A DNA stretch of 64,000 nt from Castellaniella sp. (GCA_019104865.1 JAHRWZ010000102.1:19393-83392), one strand, 5' to 3'; positions 38,926 to 47,724 are shown, numbered from the stretch's first letter. Made by a program: numbers and translations. The notes: generated by a model from the letters alone, not told the origin.

Positions 38926-39969
38926 TCAAAGGCCTTTGGCCTTCAGGGCGGCATCCAGGCGCGGATAGACGCGGCGAGCATTGCCTTCGTAGATCTGGAA
39001 ACGGTCTGCGTCGTCGAGCGTCCTGGCCGCATCGATATAGCGCTTGGTGTCGTCGAAATAATGGCCGGTTTCAGGATCGATGCCGCGCACCGCGCCGATC
39101 ATCTCCGAGGCGAACAACACGTTTTTCACGGGGATCACGTGGGTCAGCAAATCGATGCCCGGCTGATGATAGACACAGGTGTCGAAGAAGATGTTGTTGA
39201 GCAGATGCTCGTCGAGCAGGGGCTTTTTCAGCGCCTGAGCCAGACCGCGGAACCTTCCCCAATGGTACGGCACCGCCCCGCCCCCGTGTGGAATCACGAA
39301 GCGCAGCGTCGGGAAATCCTTGAACAGGTCGGACGTCAGGCACTGCATGAACGCCGTCGTGTCGGCATTCAGATAGTGGGCGCCCGTCGTGTGGAAACAG
39401 GCATTGCAGCTGGTGGACACGTGGATCATCGCCGGGATGTCGTGTTCGACCATCTTTTCATAGATCGGATACCAGGAGCGGTCCGACAGCGGCGGGGCCG
39501 TCCAGTGCCCGCCGGACGGGTCCGGGTTCAGATTGATCCCGACGGCACCGTATTCCCGCACGCATTTTTCCAGTTCGGGAATGCACGTCGCCGGGTCCAC
39601 GCCGGGCGATTGCGGCAGCATCGCAGCCATTGCGAAATGATCGGGAAACAGCGTGGCCACCCGATGGCAAAGTTCATTGCAGATCGCCGACCAGGTGCTG
39701 GAGACCTGGAAATCTCCGATGTGGTGGGCCATGAAGCTGGCGCGCGGCGAAAAGATCGTCAGGTCCGAACCCCGCTCGCGCATGAGGCGCAGCTGATTGG
39801 TTTCGACGCTCTCGCGCAGTTCGTCGTCGCTGATGCGCAGATCCGAGGCCTTCGGGCTGTGCGCCGGATCCTGGATGCCGGCGATCTGCCGCTCGCGCCA
39901 GTCCGCCAGGGCCTGGGGCGCGGTCGTGTAATGCCCGTGGCAATCGATGATCAGAGGTTTTCGGCTCAT
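38926..39969 (-). CDS. ligJ: 4-oxalomesaconate hydratase
   Basis: Hydrates 4-carboxy-2-hydroxymuconate/4-oxalomesaconate to 4-carboxy-4-hydroxy-2-oxoadipate, 347 residues of amidohydrolase fold. The N-terminal IIDCHGHYTTAP gives the metal-binding His-x-His, and IPHGGGAVPYHWGRF, IFFDTCVYHQPGID and LFASEMIGA are LigJ/PmdE features. The ATG at 39969 follows AAGGA. An open extension upstream to 40293 is antisense to galD and is not used. Confidence 0.93.
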   Translation of the reverse strand: MSRKPLIIDCHGHYTTAPQALADWRERQIAGIQDPAHSPKASDLRISDDELRESVETNQLRLMRERGSDLTIFSPRASFMAHHIGDFQVSSTWSAICNELCHRVATLFPDHFAMAAMLPQSPGVDPATCIPELEKCVREYGAVGINLNPDPSGGHWTAPPLSDRSWYPIYEKMVEHDIPAMIHVSTSCNACFHTTGAHYLNADTTAFMQCLTSDLFKDFPTLRFVIPHGGGAVPYHWGRFRGLAQALKKPLLDEHLLNNIFFDTCVYHQPGIDLLTHVIPVKNVLFASEMIGAVRGIDPETGHYFDDTKRYIDAARTLDDADRFQIYEGNARRVYPRLDAALKAKGL

Positions 39970-40012
39970 GTGTGCAAATTCCTTGTGGTGACGAGACTCG
40001 GCCTGGCCCGGT

Positions 40013-41158
40013 TCAGGGTTGTGCAGCATCGGGCCAGGCGGCGGCGGGAACCATGACCTCGCCGCGCATGATGAGACGTGCGGTGCGCAGCAACGCGGCA
40101 CGCACGACCTTCTGGGGATCTTCGGCGTCCAGCTCGAGGTCGACCGTGAATTCCCCACTGGGGTGTTCGATCGAGACGGCCTTGCGGGCGCCCTCGGGCA
40201 GCCGCGCCAGCGCATGTGGCACGGAGCCTTCCAGGACGCAGGCGGTGCCGACGGTGACAGCCGCGAGGACGCCGATCGCCTCATGACAAACATGGGGGAT
40301 GAAACAGCGCGTGTTGATCGCGCCGCCCGCCTGAGGCGCCGACACCAGGGTCATTTTGGGATAATTGCGCGACGTGACGTCGCCCAGCCCCATCAGTTGC
40401 GCCGTCTTCAGGCGCAGCGCCTCGATGCGGGCTTTCAGGGCCGAATCGGCATTCAATTGTGCCGGGGTTTCCTGGCCGGTGCAGCCCAGATCGCCGGCCC
40501 GGAACAACACCAGCGGCATGCCGTTGTCGATGCAGGTCACATCGATATCGAAGGCGGGAAAATCGGCCCCGGCCGGCGGCTCGACATGGACCCGGTCTCG
40601 CACCCTGCCCGTTGGCAACAAGCTGGAACAGACCGATCCGGCGGTATCCAGGAAATTGATGGTGATAGGCGCCGACGTGCCCGGTACGCCGTCGATGCGG
40701 GCCAGGCCTTCGTAGCTGACCTGACGCCCCTGCGGGGTCAAGGGAGTTTGCACCGTGATGTCGCATTGCATGCCGGTATTGCGCGTCAGCACGCGCACCG
40801 TGGTTTCGTCCCCCTGCGCCTGGATCAAGCCGCGCTCGAGACCGAAGGGGACGACAGCTGCCAGCATGTTGCCGCAGTTGGCCGTGGTATCGACCGTGTC
40901 GCGATCCGGCTGCAGCTGCGCGAACAGAAATTCCAGATCCACACCCGGTACGGTTCCGGCACGCACGATGCCGACCTTGCTGGTCAGGGGATGCGCGCCG
41001 CCCAGGCCATCGATCTGCCGGCGGTCGGGTGACCCCATGACGGCGAGAAGCACCCGATCGCGCGCCGCCGTATCCAACGGCAGGTCGGACTCCAGGAAGA
41101 AGGGCCCGCGCGAGGTGCCTCCGCGCATGAACAGGGTCGGAACTGGCTTTTGCATCAC
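40013..41158 (-). CDS. galD: 4-oxalomesaconate tautomerase/isomerase, PrpF family (GalD/LigU type)
   Basis: PrpF-family isomerase acting on 4-oxalomesaconate between the LigI and LigJ steps, 381 residues. PrpF landmarks are PTLFMRGGTSRGPFFL at 8-23, MGSPDRRQIDGLGGAHPLTSKV near 41-62, DTTANCGNMLAAV with the catalytic cysteine near 95, and GVLAAVTVGTACVLEGSV. GalD and LigU are both PrpF members and catalyse related isomerisations, so the exact keto-enol or double-bond shift is uncertain. First gene of the lig-liv run, divergent from a LysR regulator. Confidence 0.87.
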   Translation of the reverse strand: MMQKPVPTLFMRGGTSRGPFFLESDLPLDTAARDRVLLAVMGSPDRRQIDGLGGAHPLTSKVGIVRAGTVPGVDLEFLFAQLQPDRDTVDTTANCGNMLAAVVPFGLERGLIQAQGDETTVRVLTRNTGMQCDITVQTPLTPQGRQVSYEGLARIDGVPGTSAPITINFLDTAGSVCSSLLPTGRVRDRVHVEPPAGADFPAFDIDVTCIDNGMPLVLFRAGDLGCTGQETPAQLNADSALKARIEALRLKTAQLMGLGDVTSRNYPKMTLVSAPQAGGAINTRCFIPHVCHEAIGVLAAVTVGTACVLEGSVPHALARLPEGARKAVSIEHPSGEFTVDLELDAEDPQKVVRAALLRTARLIMRGEVMVPAAAWPDAAQP

Positions 41159-41225
41159 ATCACCACCGTTGCTGTGTTGGACTCATTATGGGCGTAGACA
41201 CCCCCACGAATAAGGGCATGGAAGC

Positions 41226-41252
41226 ACTAGCTGCTATATCGGAATGATATAC
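41226..41252. promoter_or_regulatory. Candidate LysR operator upstream of galD
   Basis: Element starting ACTAGC, containing the perfect dyad TATATC-N5-GATATA (41235..41251). It lies 68 bases upstream of galD and just before the LysR gene. A second copy matching at 21 of 27 positions lies at 44283, and its dyad is preserved by paired changes. Confidence 0.6.
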
Positions 41253-41292
41253 TTCAATGGGTGCGATAACGAACTTTAGGGTAAACCCTGAT

Positions 41293-42207
41293 ATGGATCT
41301 CAAGCAGCTGGAATATTTCGCGCGCGTAGCCGAACTGGGAAGCTTCACCCAGGCGTCCCATGCCCTGAACATCGCACAGCCCGCGCTCAGCCGGCAGGTG
41401 CGCCTGCTGGAAGTCGAGTTGCGCCAGAACCTGCTGAACCGCAACGGCCGCGGCGTCACGACGACCGAAGCAGGCAAGCTGCTGCTGGATCACTGTCGGG
41501 GGATCCTGCATCAGATCGAACGGGCCAAGGAAGACATGGGACGCGTTCAGGGCGCACTGGCCGGCCGGGTAGCCCTGGGCGTGCCGCCCAGCGCATCCAA
41601 GATGCTGACGGTGCAGCTGACGCGAAAATTCCGCAAACAGCTGCCCAATGCCACCCTCTCGATCAGCGAAGGCCTGTCCCTGATGATGCAGGAATGGCTG
41701 CTGGCGGGGCGGTTGGACATCGCCCTGATCTACAATCCGACACCGTCGGCGGAACTGGATCTCAGCCCATTGACCAGCGAACTGCTGTACCTGGTCGGCC
41801 CCCTGGGCCCGCATCCGTCGCACCAGCCCGTGCAGTTGCGCTCGCTGGCCAACATTCCGCTGGTCATTCCCAACCGTCCGCATACCGTGCGCATGCTGCT
41901 CGAATCGCAGATGGCGCTCATAGGCTGCCGGCCCAACATCCGCCTGGAAATCGACGGGGTCCCGGCGATCCTGGACCTGGTCGCCGATGGTGTGGGCTAT
42001 GCCGTGCTCACCGAACATGCGGTCCTGACCTCGTCGCAGCCCGAGCGCTACCACATCCGACCCATCGCCCAGCCCGAACTGCCCAGCCGGCTCTATCTGG
42101 CGACGGCTACCGGACGCATCACGACACTGACTCAGCAAGCCATGCTGGAACTGATCCGCTCGACAGTTGGTGAAGTCTATCCGGCGTCGATGATCCAGTC
42201 CGCTTGA
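41293..42207 (+). CDS. LysR-family regulator of the protocatechuate 4,5-cleavage operon
   Basis: 304-residue LysR activator divergent from galD. The start MDLKQLEYFARVAELG at 41293 is the usual LysR beginning; an ATG 12 codons upstream at 41257 is also possible. Helix-turn-helix residues 15-45 include SFTQASHALNIAQPALSRQVRLLE. The effector domain belongs to the group with CbbR/NAC-like N-termini. Its position equals that of LigR/PmdR-type regulators, so protocatechuate or a pathway intermediate is the likely inducer. Confidence 0.9.
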   Translation: MDLKQLEYFARVAELGSFTQASHALNIAQPALSRQVRLLEVELRQNLLNRNGRGVTTTEAGKLLLDHCRGILHQIERAKEDMGRVQGALAGRVALGVPPSASKMLTVQLTRKFRKQLPNATLSISEGLSLMMQEWLLAGRLDIALIYNPTPSAELDLSPLTSELLYLVGPLGPHPSHQPVQLRSLANIPLVIPNRPHTVRMLLESQMALIGCRPNIRLEIDGVPAILDLVADGVGYAVLTEHAVLTSSQPERYHIRPIAQPELPSRLYLATATGRITTLTQQAMLELIRSTVGEVYPASMIQSA

Positions 42208-42243
42208 TGGCGCCGGTGGCCCGCCGGCGACGATCCGGCTGAC

Positions 42244-42266
42244 CGCACCCCATTTTAGGGGGTGCG
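42244..42266. terminator. Convergent stem-loop terminator
   Basis: Perfect eight-base stem (CGCACCCC/GGGGTGCG) with loop ATTTTAG between the convergent LysR and NAD-dependent dehydrogenase genes, 36 bases after the LysR stop. Confidence 0.55.
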
Positions 42267-42280
42267 TTCCAGCAGGAGGA

Positions 42281-43174
42281 TCACGCCTTCGCGTGAGCGA
42301 TCAAACGGTCGGCATAGCCCTGCCAGCCGTCCGAGGGCTGCACTCCGTCGAACAGCCCCTGCGCGGCCAGGCCGGCCACCCAGTCCTGCTTTTCCGCCGT
42401 TGCCGCCGCCATCCAGGGCTCGAAGCCCGCTTCCCGTACGGTATTGGCGACCTCGCGCATCTCCTCGGCGCGACGGCGGCCGTGTTGGACGACCCGGCTG
42501 TAAAAATAGCGCCCCTGCTCGGTCCAGTCGATGGACGGGAAGGTTTCCTGCAGCGTTGGCAGGACGTGTTCTTCGACCCCATAGGCCCGGGCCGCGGTGT
42601 AGCTCTCGATCACCAGCGCCTCCAGGCCCTTGATCATGACGCTGCGGCACATCTTGATCGCCGAGGCCACACCCAGTTCAGCCGACACCGCCTTGGCGTC
42701 CATGCCAAACAACGCGAGCCGCCGGGCGAGCGATTCCGCATGCGGCCCGCCCAGCAGCATCGGCACCCGGATGCCATACGGCGGCACCGAGGTCATCACC
42801 CCGGCTTCGACATAATGGCCGCCCGCCGCCTCGATGAGACCCGCGGCCTCGCGCTTGGCACCCGGAGACGCCGAATTCAGGTCCAGAAAGACAGTGCCCG
42901 GCAGCAGATGCGCCGCCGCTTCGCGGGCGACCGCCACCGTGTTGGACGCGGTGACCGCCGACACCAGCAGCGTGCTCGCCGCGCAGAGCTCGGCCGAGGA
43001 AGCGCACAAGGTCACGCCATCCTGCCCTGCCCGTTCGCGCAGCGGGGCCGCAGCGGCCGGATCGGCCAGTTTCACGTCCCAGGCACGAACTCCGTCCACT
43101 TGCGGACCAAGCCCCGCACAGAAGATACCGCCGACCTCGCCATAGCCGATCAGTCCCAGATGTGTTGCTTGCAT
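42281..43174 (-). CDS. NAD(P)-dependent beta-hydroxyacid dehydrogenase-like protein with DUF1932 C-terminus
   Basis: 297 residues. The N-terminal Rossmann motif LGLIGYGEVGGIFCAGL (about 7-23) and the helical C-terminus with EQGRYFYSRVVQHGRRRAEEM resemble the 6-phosphogluconate/3-hydroxyisobutyrate dehydrogenase superfamily, DUF1932 branch. The conserved catalytic lysine region reads ASAIKMCRSVMIKGLEAL near 180. The ATG at 43174 follows GAGGAGGATTCACTC. It lies 58 bases after the aldo/keto reductase gene. The substrate is not known; the context suggests an aromatic side-chain alcohol or a ring-cleavage by-product. Confidence 0.78.
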   Translation of the reverse strand: MQATHLGLIGYGEVGGIFCAGLGPQVDGVRAWDVKLADPAAAAPLRERAGQDGVTLCASSAELCAASTLLVSAVTASNTVAVAREAAAHLLPGTVFLDLNSASPGAKREAAGLIEAAGGHYVEAGVMTSVPPYGIRVPMLLGGPHAESLARRLALFGMDAKAVSAELGVASAIKMCRSVMIKGLEALVIESYTAARAYGVEEHVLPTLQETFPSIDWTEQGRYFYSRVVQHGRRRAEEMREVANTVREAGFEPWMAAATAEKQDWVAGLAAQGLFDGVQPSDGWQGYADRLIAHAKA

Positions 43175-43232
43175 GAGTGAATCCTCCTCTGACCCGTGGC
43201 CCGCCATCGGCCACGGATACGTCGATGGTCCG

Positions 43233-44231
43233 TCAGGACGCTGAAAACTGTTCCGTATCGATTTCCGCCTGCGTCGCCGGCCCGTAGCGATCGCCCGCGA
43301 CCCGCGCGCGATGGAAACAGGCGGCCAGTTCCACGCACGATGCGTCGTCCAGCGACAGATCGGCCGCAGCCAGATTTTCCCGCAGATGCGACAGCCGGGT
43401 CGTGCCCGGAATCGGGATGACGTGCTCGCCCTGATGCAGCAGCCAGGCCAGCGCCAGCTGGCCCGGCGTGCAATCCCGTTCGTGTGCGAGGCGCCGCAAC
43501 GGATCGAGCAGCGCCAGATTATGTCGCAGGGCTTCGGGTTGGAAACGCGGCATGCGCCGCCGCAGATCGTGCTCGTCCAGGGCATCCAGGGGCGGCAGGC
43601 CATCGGCCAGAAAAGCCCGACCCAATGGGCTGAAGGCCACCAGCGCGATGTCCAGATCGCGGCAGGCCTGCAGCACGGCGATTTCGACGTTGCGCACCCA
43701 GAGGGAATATTCGCTCTGGACGGCGGCGATCGGGTGTATGGCATGGGCGCGGCGCAGTGTGTTCGCAGAGACCTCGGACAGGCCAATGTGGCGGACCTTG
43801 CCCGCCTGGACCATATCCGCCAATGCCCCCACACTGTCTTCGATCGGTATGGATTTGTCCCAGCGATGCAGGTAGTACAGATCGATGACGTCAGTGCGCA
43901 GACGCCGCAGGGAATCTTCACAGGTGCGGCGCAGGGTCTCGGGGCGGCCATCGATGCGGCGTTGCCCATTGTCCCGGAAGATCCCGCACTTGCTGGCCAG
44001 GAAGAAACGGCTGCGATGCGGCGCAAGCACCCGGCCAACGAGTTCCTCGTTGTGACCGAAGCCGTAGAGCGCCGCCGTATCGAATAGCGTGACACCGGCA
44101 TCCAGCGCCCCCAGCAGAAGGGACTCGGCCTGGTCCGGCGGCACCGCTGGACCATAGCCGTGGCTCAGGCCCATGCACCCTAGGCCGATGGGAAAGACCG
44201 GCATGCCGGCGATCGTGCGCTTTTTCGTCAT
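43233..44231 (-). CDS. Aldo/keto reductase
   Basis: NADPH-dependent (beta/alpha)8 reductase, 332 residues. The catalytic tetrad is visible: Asp in FDTAALYG near 50, Tyr in the same motif near 55, Lys in LASKCGIF near 80 and His in YYLHRWD near 121. IPIPGTTRLSHLREN near residue 270 binds cofactor phosphate. It resembles the YajO/AKR13 group. It precedes the DUF1932 dehydrogenase gene and follows a candidate LysR operator, so it is probably part of the protocatechuate regulon with an unidentified substrate. Confidence 0.85.
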   Translation of the reverse strand: MTKKRTIAGMPVFPIGLGCMGLSHGYGPAVPPDQAESLLLGALDAGVTLFDTAALYGFGHNEELVGRVLAPHRSRFFLASKCGIFRDNGQRRIDGRPETLRRTCEDSLRRLRTDVIDLYYLHRWDKSIPIEDSVGALADMVQAGKVRHIGLSEVSANTLRRAHAIHPIAAVQSEYSLWVRNVEIAVLQACRDLDIALVAFSPLGRAFLADGLPPLDALDEHDLRRRMPRFQPEALRHNLALLDPLRRLAHERDCTPGQLALAWLLHQGEHVIPIPGTTRLSHLRENLAAADLSLDDASCVELAACFHRARVAGDRYGPATQAEIDTEQFSAS

Positions 44232-44282
44232 AGTGCCCCGATTATCCCCAAATCCCGCCAGCGAGATAAGACCCTGGGGAGG

Positions 44283-44309
44283 ACTAGCAGCTATAGCGGT
44301 CTGCTATTC
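44283..44309. promoter_or_regulatory. Second copy of the galD-type operator, upstream of the aldo/keto reductase gene
   Basis: Starts ACTAGC and contains the perfect dyad ATAGC-N5-GCTAT (44293..44307). It matches the element at 41226 at 21 of 27 positions. It overlaps the stop codon of the upstream binding-protein gene and lies 52 bases upstream of the reductase start. Confidence 0.55.
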
Positions 44310-45473
44310 CTTGCCTGGATCCCTGACCATCGCAACGGTATCGAACTCAACGTTCTGCAGGACGCCGTTCACCCGCTCGACCTTGCGAATATAAACGTTC
44401 TGAACAATGTCGCGGGTTTTGGGATCGATCCGGACCGGACCGCGCGGGCTGGTCCATTCCAGCCCCTCGGCCGCCGCGATGAAGGCATCGCCCTGGGCGT
44501 TGCCGCCCGTCTTCAACAGGGTTTCACGGATCAGACGCATGCCGTCGTAAGCGGCCACAGCCACCATGTTCGGGCGGGTGCCAGGATAGGCCTTCGCATA
44601 GGCGTCCACAAAAGACTTGTTCTCGGGTGATTCGTGCGCCTCGGAATAATGGAACGCCGAGATCATGCCCACGGCACTATCGCCCATGGCCGCCAGCACG
44701 TCCTCTGTGACGACATCCCCGGTCGCCAGCAGGCGGATGCCGGCCTCGGACAGGCCGCGTTCCCGGTAGCCCTTGGCGAAGGCCACGCCCTGTTCGCCGT
44801 TGGGCACGAACAGGAACACCGCGTCCGGACGAACGTCCTTGATCTTCTGCAGATAGGGGGCAAAATCCGGGCTGGTCAACGGCGTATGCACTTCACCGAC
44901 CACGTCCCCACCCGCTGCGGAAAAGGTCTTCTTGAACTGCGCAGCCGCGTCGTGCCCTGGACCGTAATCCGCCACCGCAACGTACACACGCCGGATTCCG
45001 TTGGCCACCGCCCAGCTGGCCATAGGCGCAGCCACCTGCGGCAAGGTCATCGACGTACGCACGATGTAGGGCGACTTGGTCGTGATCGACGACGTGGCGG
45101 CATTGAGGACGACCATCGGCACCTTGGCCTCAGTGGCCAGCGGAGCCACCGAAAAGGCCCCCGGCGTCAGACCAAATCCGGCCAGCACCTCGACCTTGTC
45201 CTGAATCAGCAGGGTCTGTGCCTGACGCTTGCTGATTGCCGGCGAAACGCCCGTGTCATCCTTCGGGATCAACACGATCCGGCGTCCCGCGACAGTGTCA
45301 CCATGTTCCTTCAGGTAGAGCTGGGCGCCGTTCATCATCTGCTGCCCGGTCGAGGCGAACGGCCCTGACAGCGGAAGGACCAGACCGACCTTCAGGTCCT
45401 GGGCCTGGGCCACACCCGCCCCGGTTGCCGCCAGGATGCAGGCGGCCAGCAGTTTGCCTATGAAATGCTTCAC
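44304..45473 (-). CDS. HAAT-family substrate-binding protein (copy 2, no permease genes adjacent)
   Basis: 389 residues beginning at a GTG (45473) that follows AAGGAGACATAC; an in-frame ATG further upstream at 45515 lacks a ribosome site. The signal peptide ends near VAQA-Q. It is strongly similar throughout to the copy at 33841..35016, sharing for example APLATEAKVPMVVLNAATSS and FVPNGEQGVA. There are no livHMGF genes beside it; it lies between vanB and the aldo/keto reductase gene. It probably feeds the LivHMGF system of the lig operon with a different aromatic acid such as vanillate. Confidence 0.88.
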   Translation of the reverse strand: MKHFIGKLLAACILAATGAGVAQAQDLKVGLVLPLSGPFASTGQQMMNGAQLYLKEHGDTVAGRRIVLIPKDDTGVSPAISKRQAQTLLIQDKVEVLAGFGLTPGAFSVAPLATEAKVPMVVLNAATSSITTKSPYIVRTSMTLPQVAAPMASWAVANGIRRVYVAVADYGPGHDAAAQFKKTFSAAGGDVVGEVHTPLTSPDFAPYLQKIKDVRPDAVFLFVPNGEQGVAFAKGYRERGLSEAGIRLLATGDVVTEDVLAAMGDSAVGMISAFHYSEAHESPENKSFVDAYAKAYPGTRPNMVAVAAYDGMRLIRETLLKTGGNAQGDAFIAAAEGLEWTSPRGPVRIDPKTRDIVQNVYIRKVERVNGVLQNVEFDTVAMVRDPGKE

Positions 45474-45540
45474 GTATGTCTCCTTTGACTTCGTTCTCGT
45501 AAATTGGGAAAACACGCGGGTCCCGGCAGCCTGTTGAATC

Positions 45541-45572
45541 GACCGGACGGAGCGCTCACGCGCCGTCTGGTC
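45541..45572 (-). other. Stem-loop between vanB and binding-protein gene 2
   Basis: Ten-base arms GACCGGACGG and CCGTCTGGTC (one G-U pair) enclosing a further three-pair stem with loop CTCA. It lies 16 bases after the vanB stop. No T-run. Probable transcript attenuation or processing site. Confidence 0.5.
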
Positions 45573-45587
45573 AATCCGGACTGCGCA

Positions 45588-46562
45588 TCAGAGATCCAGC
45601 ACCAACATCGGGGTCCTGGCACGGGAACAGCAAGGGGTGAACTGGTCGTTGGCCGCGTGCTCCGCATCCGTCAGGTAGGTGTCGCGATGATCAGGAAGGC
45701 CTTCCGCCACCCCCGTCAGACAGGTTCCGCAGATCCCCTCCTCGCAGGACACGGGGATGAACACACCCTGGCGGTCCAGTGCAGCGGTCACCGTCTCATC
45801 AGCGGGGATATCGAAGACCTCTCCGGTACTGGCGAGCTTGACCTGAAAGGCGACGTCACCCGCCACGGGTGCCACCGGACGCTCGACGTCATCCAGCGCG
45901 AAGCGCTCGAAGTGGACGTGTGACTCGTCCACGCCTGCTTCCCGGGCCTGCGTCCGGATGAAGTCGATGTAGCCCGACGGCCCGCAGACATAGACGTGGT
46001 CCTGCGACCTGGCCCGCTCCAGCACGGCCCGCGCATCCAGGGCCGTCTCCGGCTCGTCATCGAAATGCACCCGTGCGTGGCCGGCCAGCGATGGCCCCAG
46101 GATTTCGTCCAGAAAAGCGGCGCGCCCCCGCGAGCGGCAACTGTAGTGCAGCTCGAAGGCCGCGCTCGTCGACTGGAGGCTACGAGCCATGCACAGCAGC
46201 GGCGTAATCCCAATCCCGCCGGCAAACAGCAGGCTGTGCTCCGCAGGGACCAGCGGGAAGCGATTGCGTGGCGGGCTGATGTGCAGCAGATCCCCCACCC
46301 GCACCTGATCGTGAACCGCGACCGATCCCCCCCGGGACTGCGGCTCACGCAACACGCCGATCAAGAAATGGCCGCGCTGCACGCAATCGTTGAGCAGGGA
46401 GTACTGGCGGATGTAGCCACCGGGAAGATGCACGTCGATGTGCGCCCCCGGGGAAAACTCCGGCAGAAGGCCTCCATCGGGATCGACCAGCTCCAGGCTG
46501 ACGACGTCCTGGGCCACCTGTTGCTTGCTGGCCACCCGCACGGACAGGGATTCTATGATCAT
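45588..46562 (-). CDS. vanB: Vanillate O-demethylase reductase subunit VanB
   Basis: Reductase passing electrons from NADH to VanA, 324 residues (usual about 317). Domain order is phthalate-dioxygenase-reductase type: flavin domain with RQYSLLND near 53-60, NAD domain with FAGGIGITPLLCMA near 113 and YVCGPSGYIDF, then a C-terminal plant-type [2Fe-2S] domain with CEEGICGTCLTG near 275 and the final cysteine pair near 312. It lies 54 bases after vanA. Removal of the methyl group from vanillate yields protocatechuate and formaldehyde. Confidence 0.92.
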   Translation of the reverse strand: MIIESLSVRVASKQQVAQDVVSLELVDPDGGLLPEFSPGAHIDVHLPGGYIRQYSLLNDCVQRGHFLIGVLREPQSRGGSVAVHDQVRVGDLLHISPPRNRFPLVPAEHSLLFAGGIGITPLLCMARSLQSTSAAFELHYSCRSRGRAAFLDEILGPSLAGHARVHFDDEPETALDARAVLERARSQDHVYVCGPSGYIDFIRTQAREAGVDESHVHFERFALDDVERPVAPVAGDVAFQVKLASTGEVFDIPADETVTAALDRQGVFIPVSCEEGICGTCLTGVAEGLPDHRDTYLTDAEHAANDQFTPCCSRARTPMLVLDL

Positions 46563-46616
46563 GTCATTCTCGTTTCATATCGGGACCCGCAAAAATGCCG
46601 TGTCCCGCGAAAAAGG

Positions 46617-47666
46617 TCAATTGGCGGCGGTACCTACGGCTTCGCCCTCGCCCCGAACCAGGTCATCCAGAAGACGCCGTGCCCGTACACCGCCGGCATC
46701 GATGTTCAAGGCCAGCAAGCGCCGATCCGGAAACAGCCGTTGGTTGCGCTGCTGGGCCTCCAGCACGGCCAGATCCTGGCTGAAGATCTGACCTTGTCCA
46801 GTGCGGATAGTGTCGGTCAGGGCGGGATCATTCGCCTGGAAATGCCGGGCCATACCCCAGAAATACCAGTGCGAGGACTCGGTCTCGGGCGTCATGAAAT
46901 CCACGACGATCGCCGAGACCTTGTCGCGCGGATCCGCGTTGATCCCGCCCTTGCCCGCCAGTGCCACACCGACCTCGATCAGGACGTGACCTGGCACGGT
47001 AAAGCGCGACACCTGCCAGCGATCAACGGGTGCCTGATCATCCAGGCCATGAGCCCGCATCGCCGCCTGCCAGAACGGGGGCGCGACGATCCCTTGCATT
47101 TCGCGGCGGGTGACCACCTGATCGCCTTCCATTTGAGTCCGGACGGGGGATTCATCGATTTCATCCTGCCCGATGCTGCCGACGTGGACGTAAGCCTCGT
47201 GGGTCAGGTCCATCAGATTATCGATCATCAGCCGGTAATCGCTCTGGATATGATAAAGCCCGCCACCAAAGGCCCACTCGGGGTGATCGGCCCAGAACAG
47301 GTCAGGAATGGCCGACTCGTCAGCGAGCCCCACATCGCCCGGCCAGACCCAGATGAAACCGTGCAGCTCCGCGACGGGATAACTATGGATGCAGGGAAAA
47401 CCGCCCACCCGCTGCATGGGCATGGACACCGCCTTGCCATCGCAGCCCATGACCAGACCATGATAGCCGCACATTAACTTGCCATCGACCACGGCACCGA
47501 GCGAGAGCGCGGCGCCCCGGTGGGGACAGAAATCTTCCAGCGCAGCGACCTTGCCGCCTTCTCCCCGATAGAACACGATCGGCCGCCCGCAAATCATGCG
47601 ACCCAGCGGCTTGTCAGCGATCTCATCGGGTGTACAGGCCACGTACCAGGCATTCTTGGGAAACAT
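46617..47666 (-). CDS. vanA: Vanillate O-demethylase oxygenase subunit VanA
   Basis: Rieske non-heme iron oxygenase, 349 residues. The Rieske ligands are Cys47, His49, Cys66 and His69 (FCPHRGA and MCGYHG). The mononuclear iron site is in MIDNLMDLTHEAYVHVG near residues 146-162. N-terminus MFPKNAWYVACTPDEI is typical of VanA. It forms an operon with vanB and is preceded by a candidate MarR operator at 47725; the MarR gene lies immediately upstream on the same strand. Confidence 0.94.
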   Translation of the reverse strand: MFPKNAWYVACTPDEIADKPLGRMICGRPIVFYRGEGGKVAALEDFCPHRGAALSLGAVVDGKLMCGYHGLVMGCDGKAVSMPMQRVGGFPCIHSYPVAELHGFIWVWPGDVGLADESAIPDLFWADHPEWAFGGGLYHIQSDYRLMIDNLMDLTHEAYVHVGSIGQDEIDESPVRTQMEGDQVVTRREMQGIVAPPFWQAAMRAHGLDDQAPVDRWQVSRFTVPGHVLIEVGVALAGKGGINADPRDKVSAIVVDFMTPETESSHWYFWGMARHFQANDPALTDTIRTGQGQIFSQDLAVLEAQQRNQRLFPDRRLLALNIDAGGVRARRLLDDLVRGEGEAVGTAAN

Positions 47667-47724
47667 GCGCCATCTCCTGCGAAGTGATCCGCAGAAGGAC
47701 GGATCGATGTTTGATTAAAGAATA

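Noticed and set aside
43175..44155. Upstream extension of the DUF1932 dehydrogenase frame.
   Set aside because: It is an alternate-frame reading of the aldo/keto reductase gene; the ATG at 43174 has a strong ribosome site and a Rossmann motif right after it.
46581..46607. Inverted repeat CGGGAC...GTCCCG between vanA and vanB.
   Set aside because: Only six-base arms with a 15-base loop in a short intergenic gap of GC-rich DNA; not convincing as a separate element.
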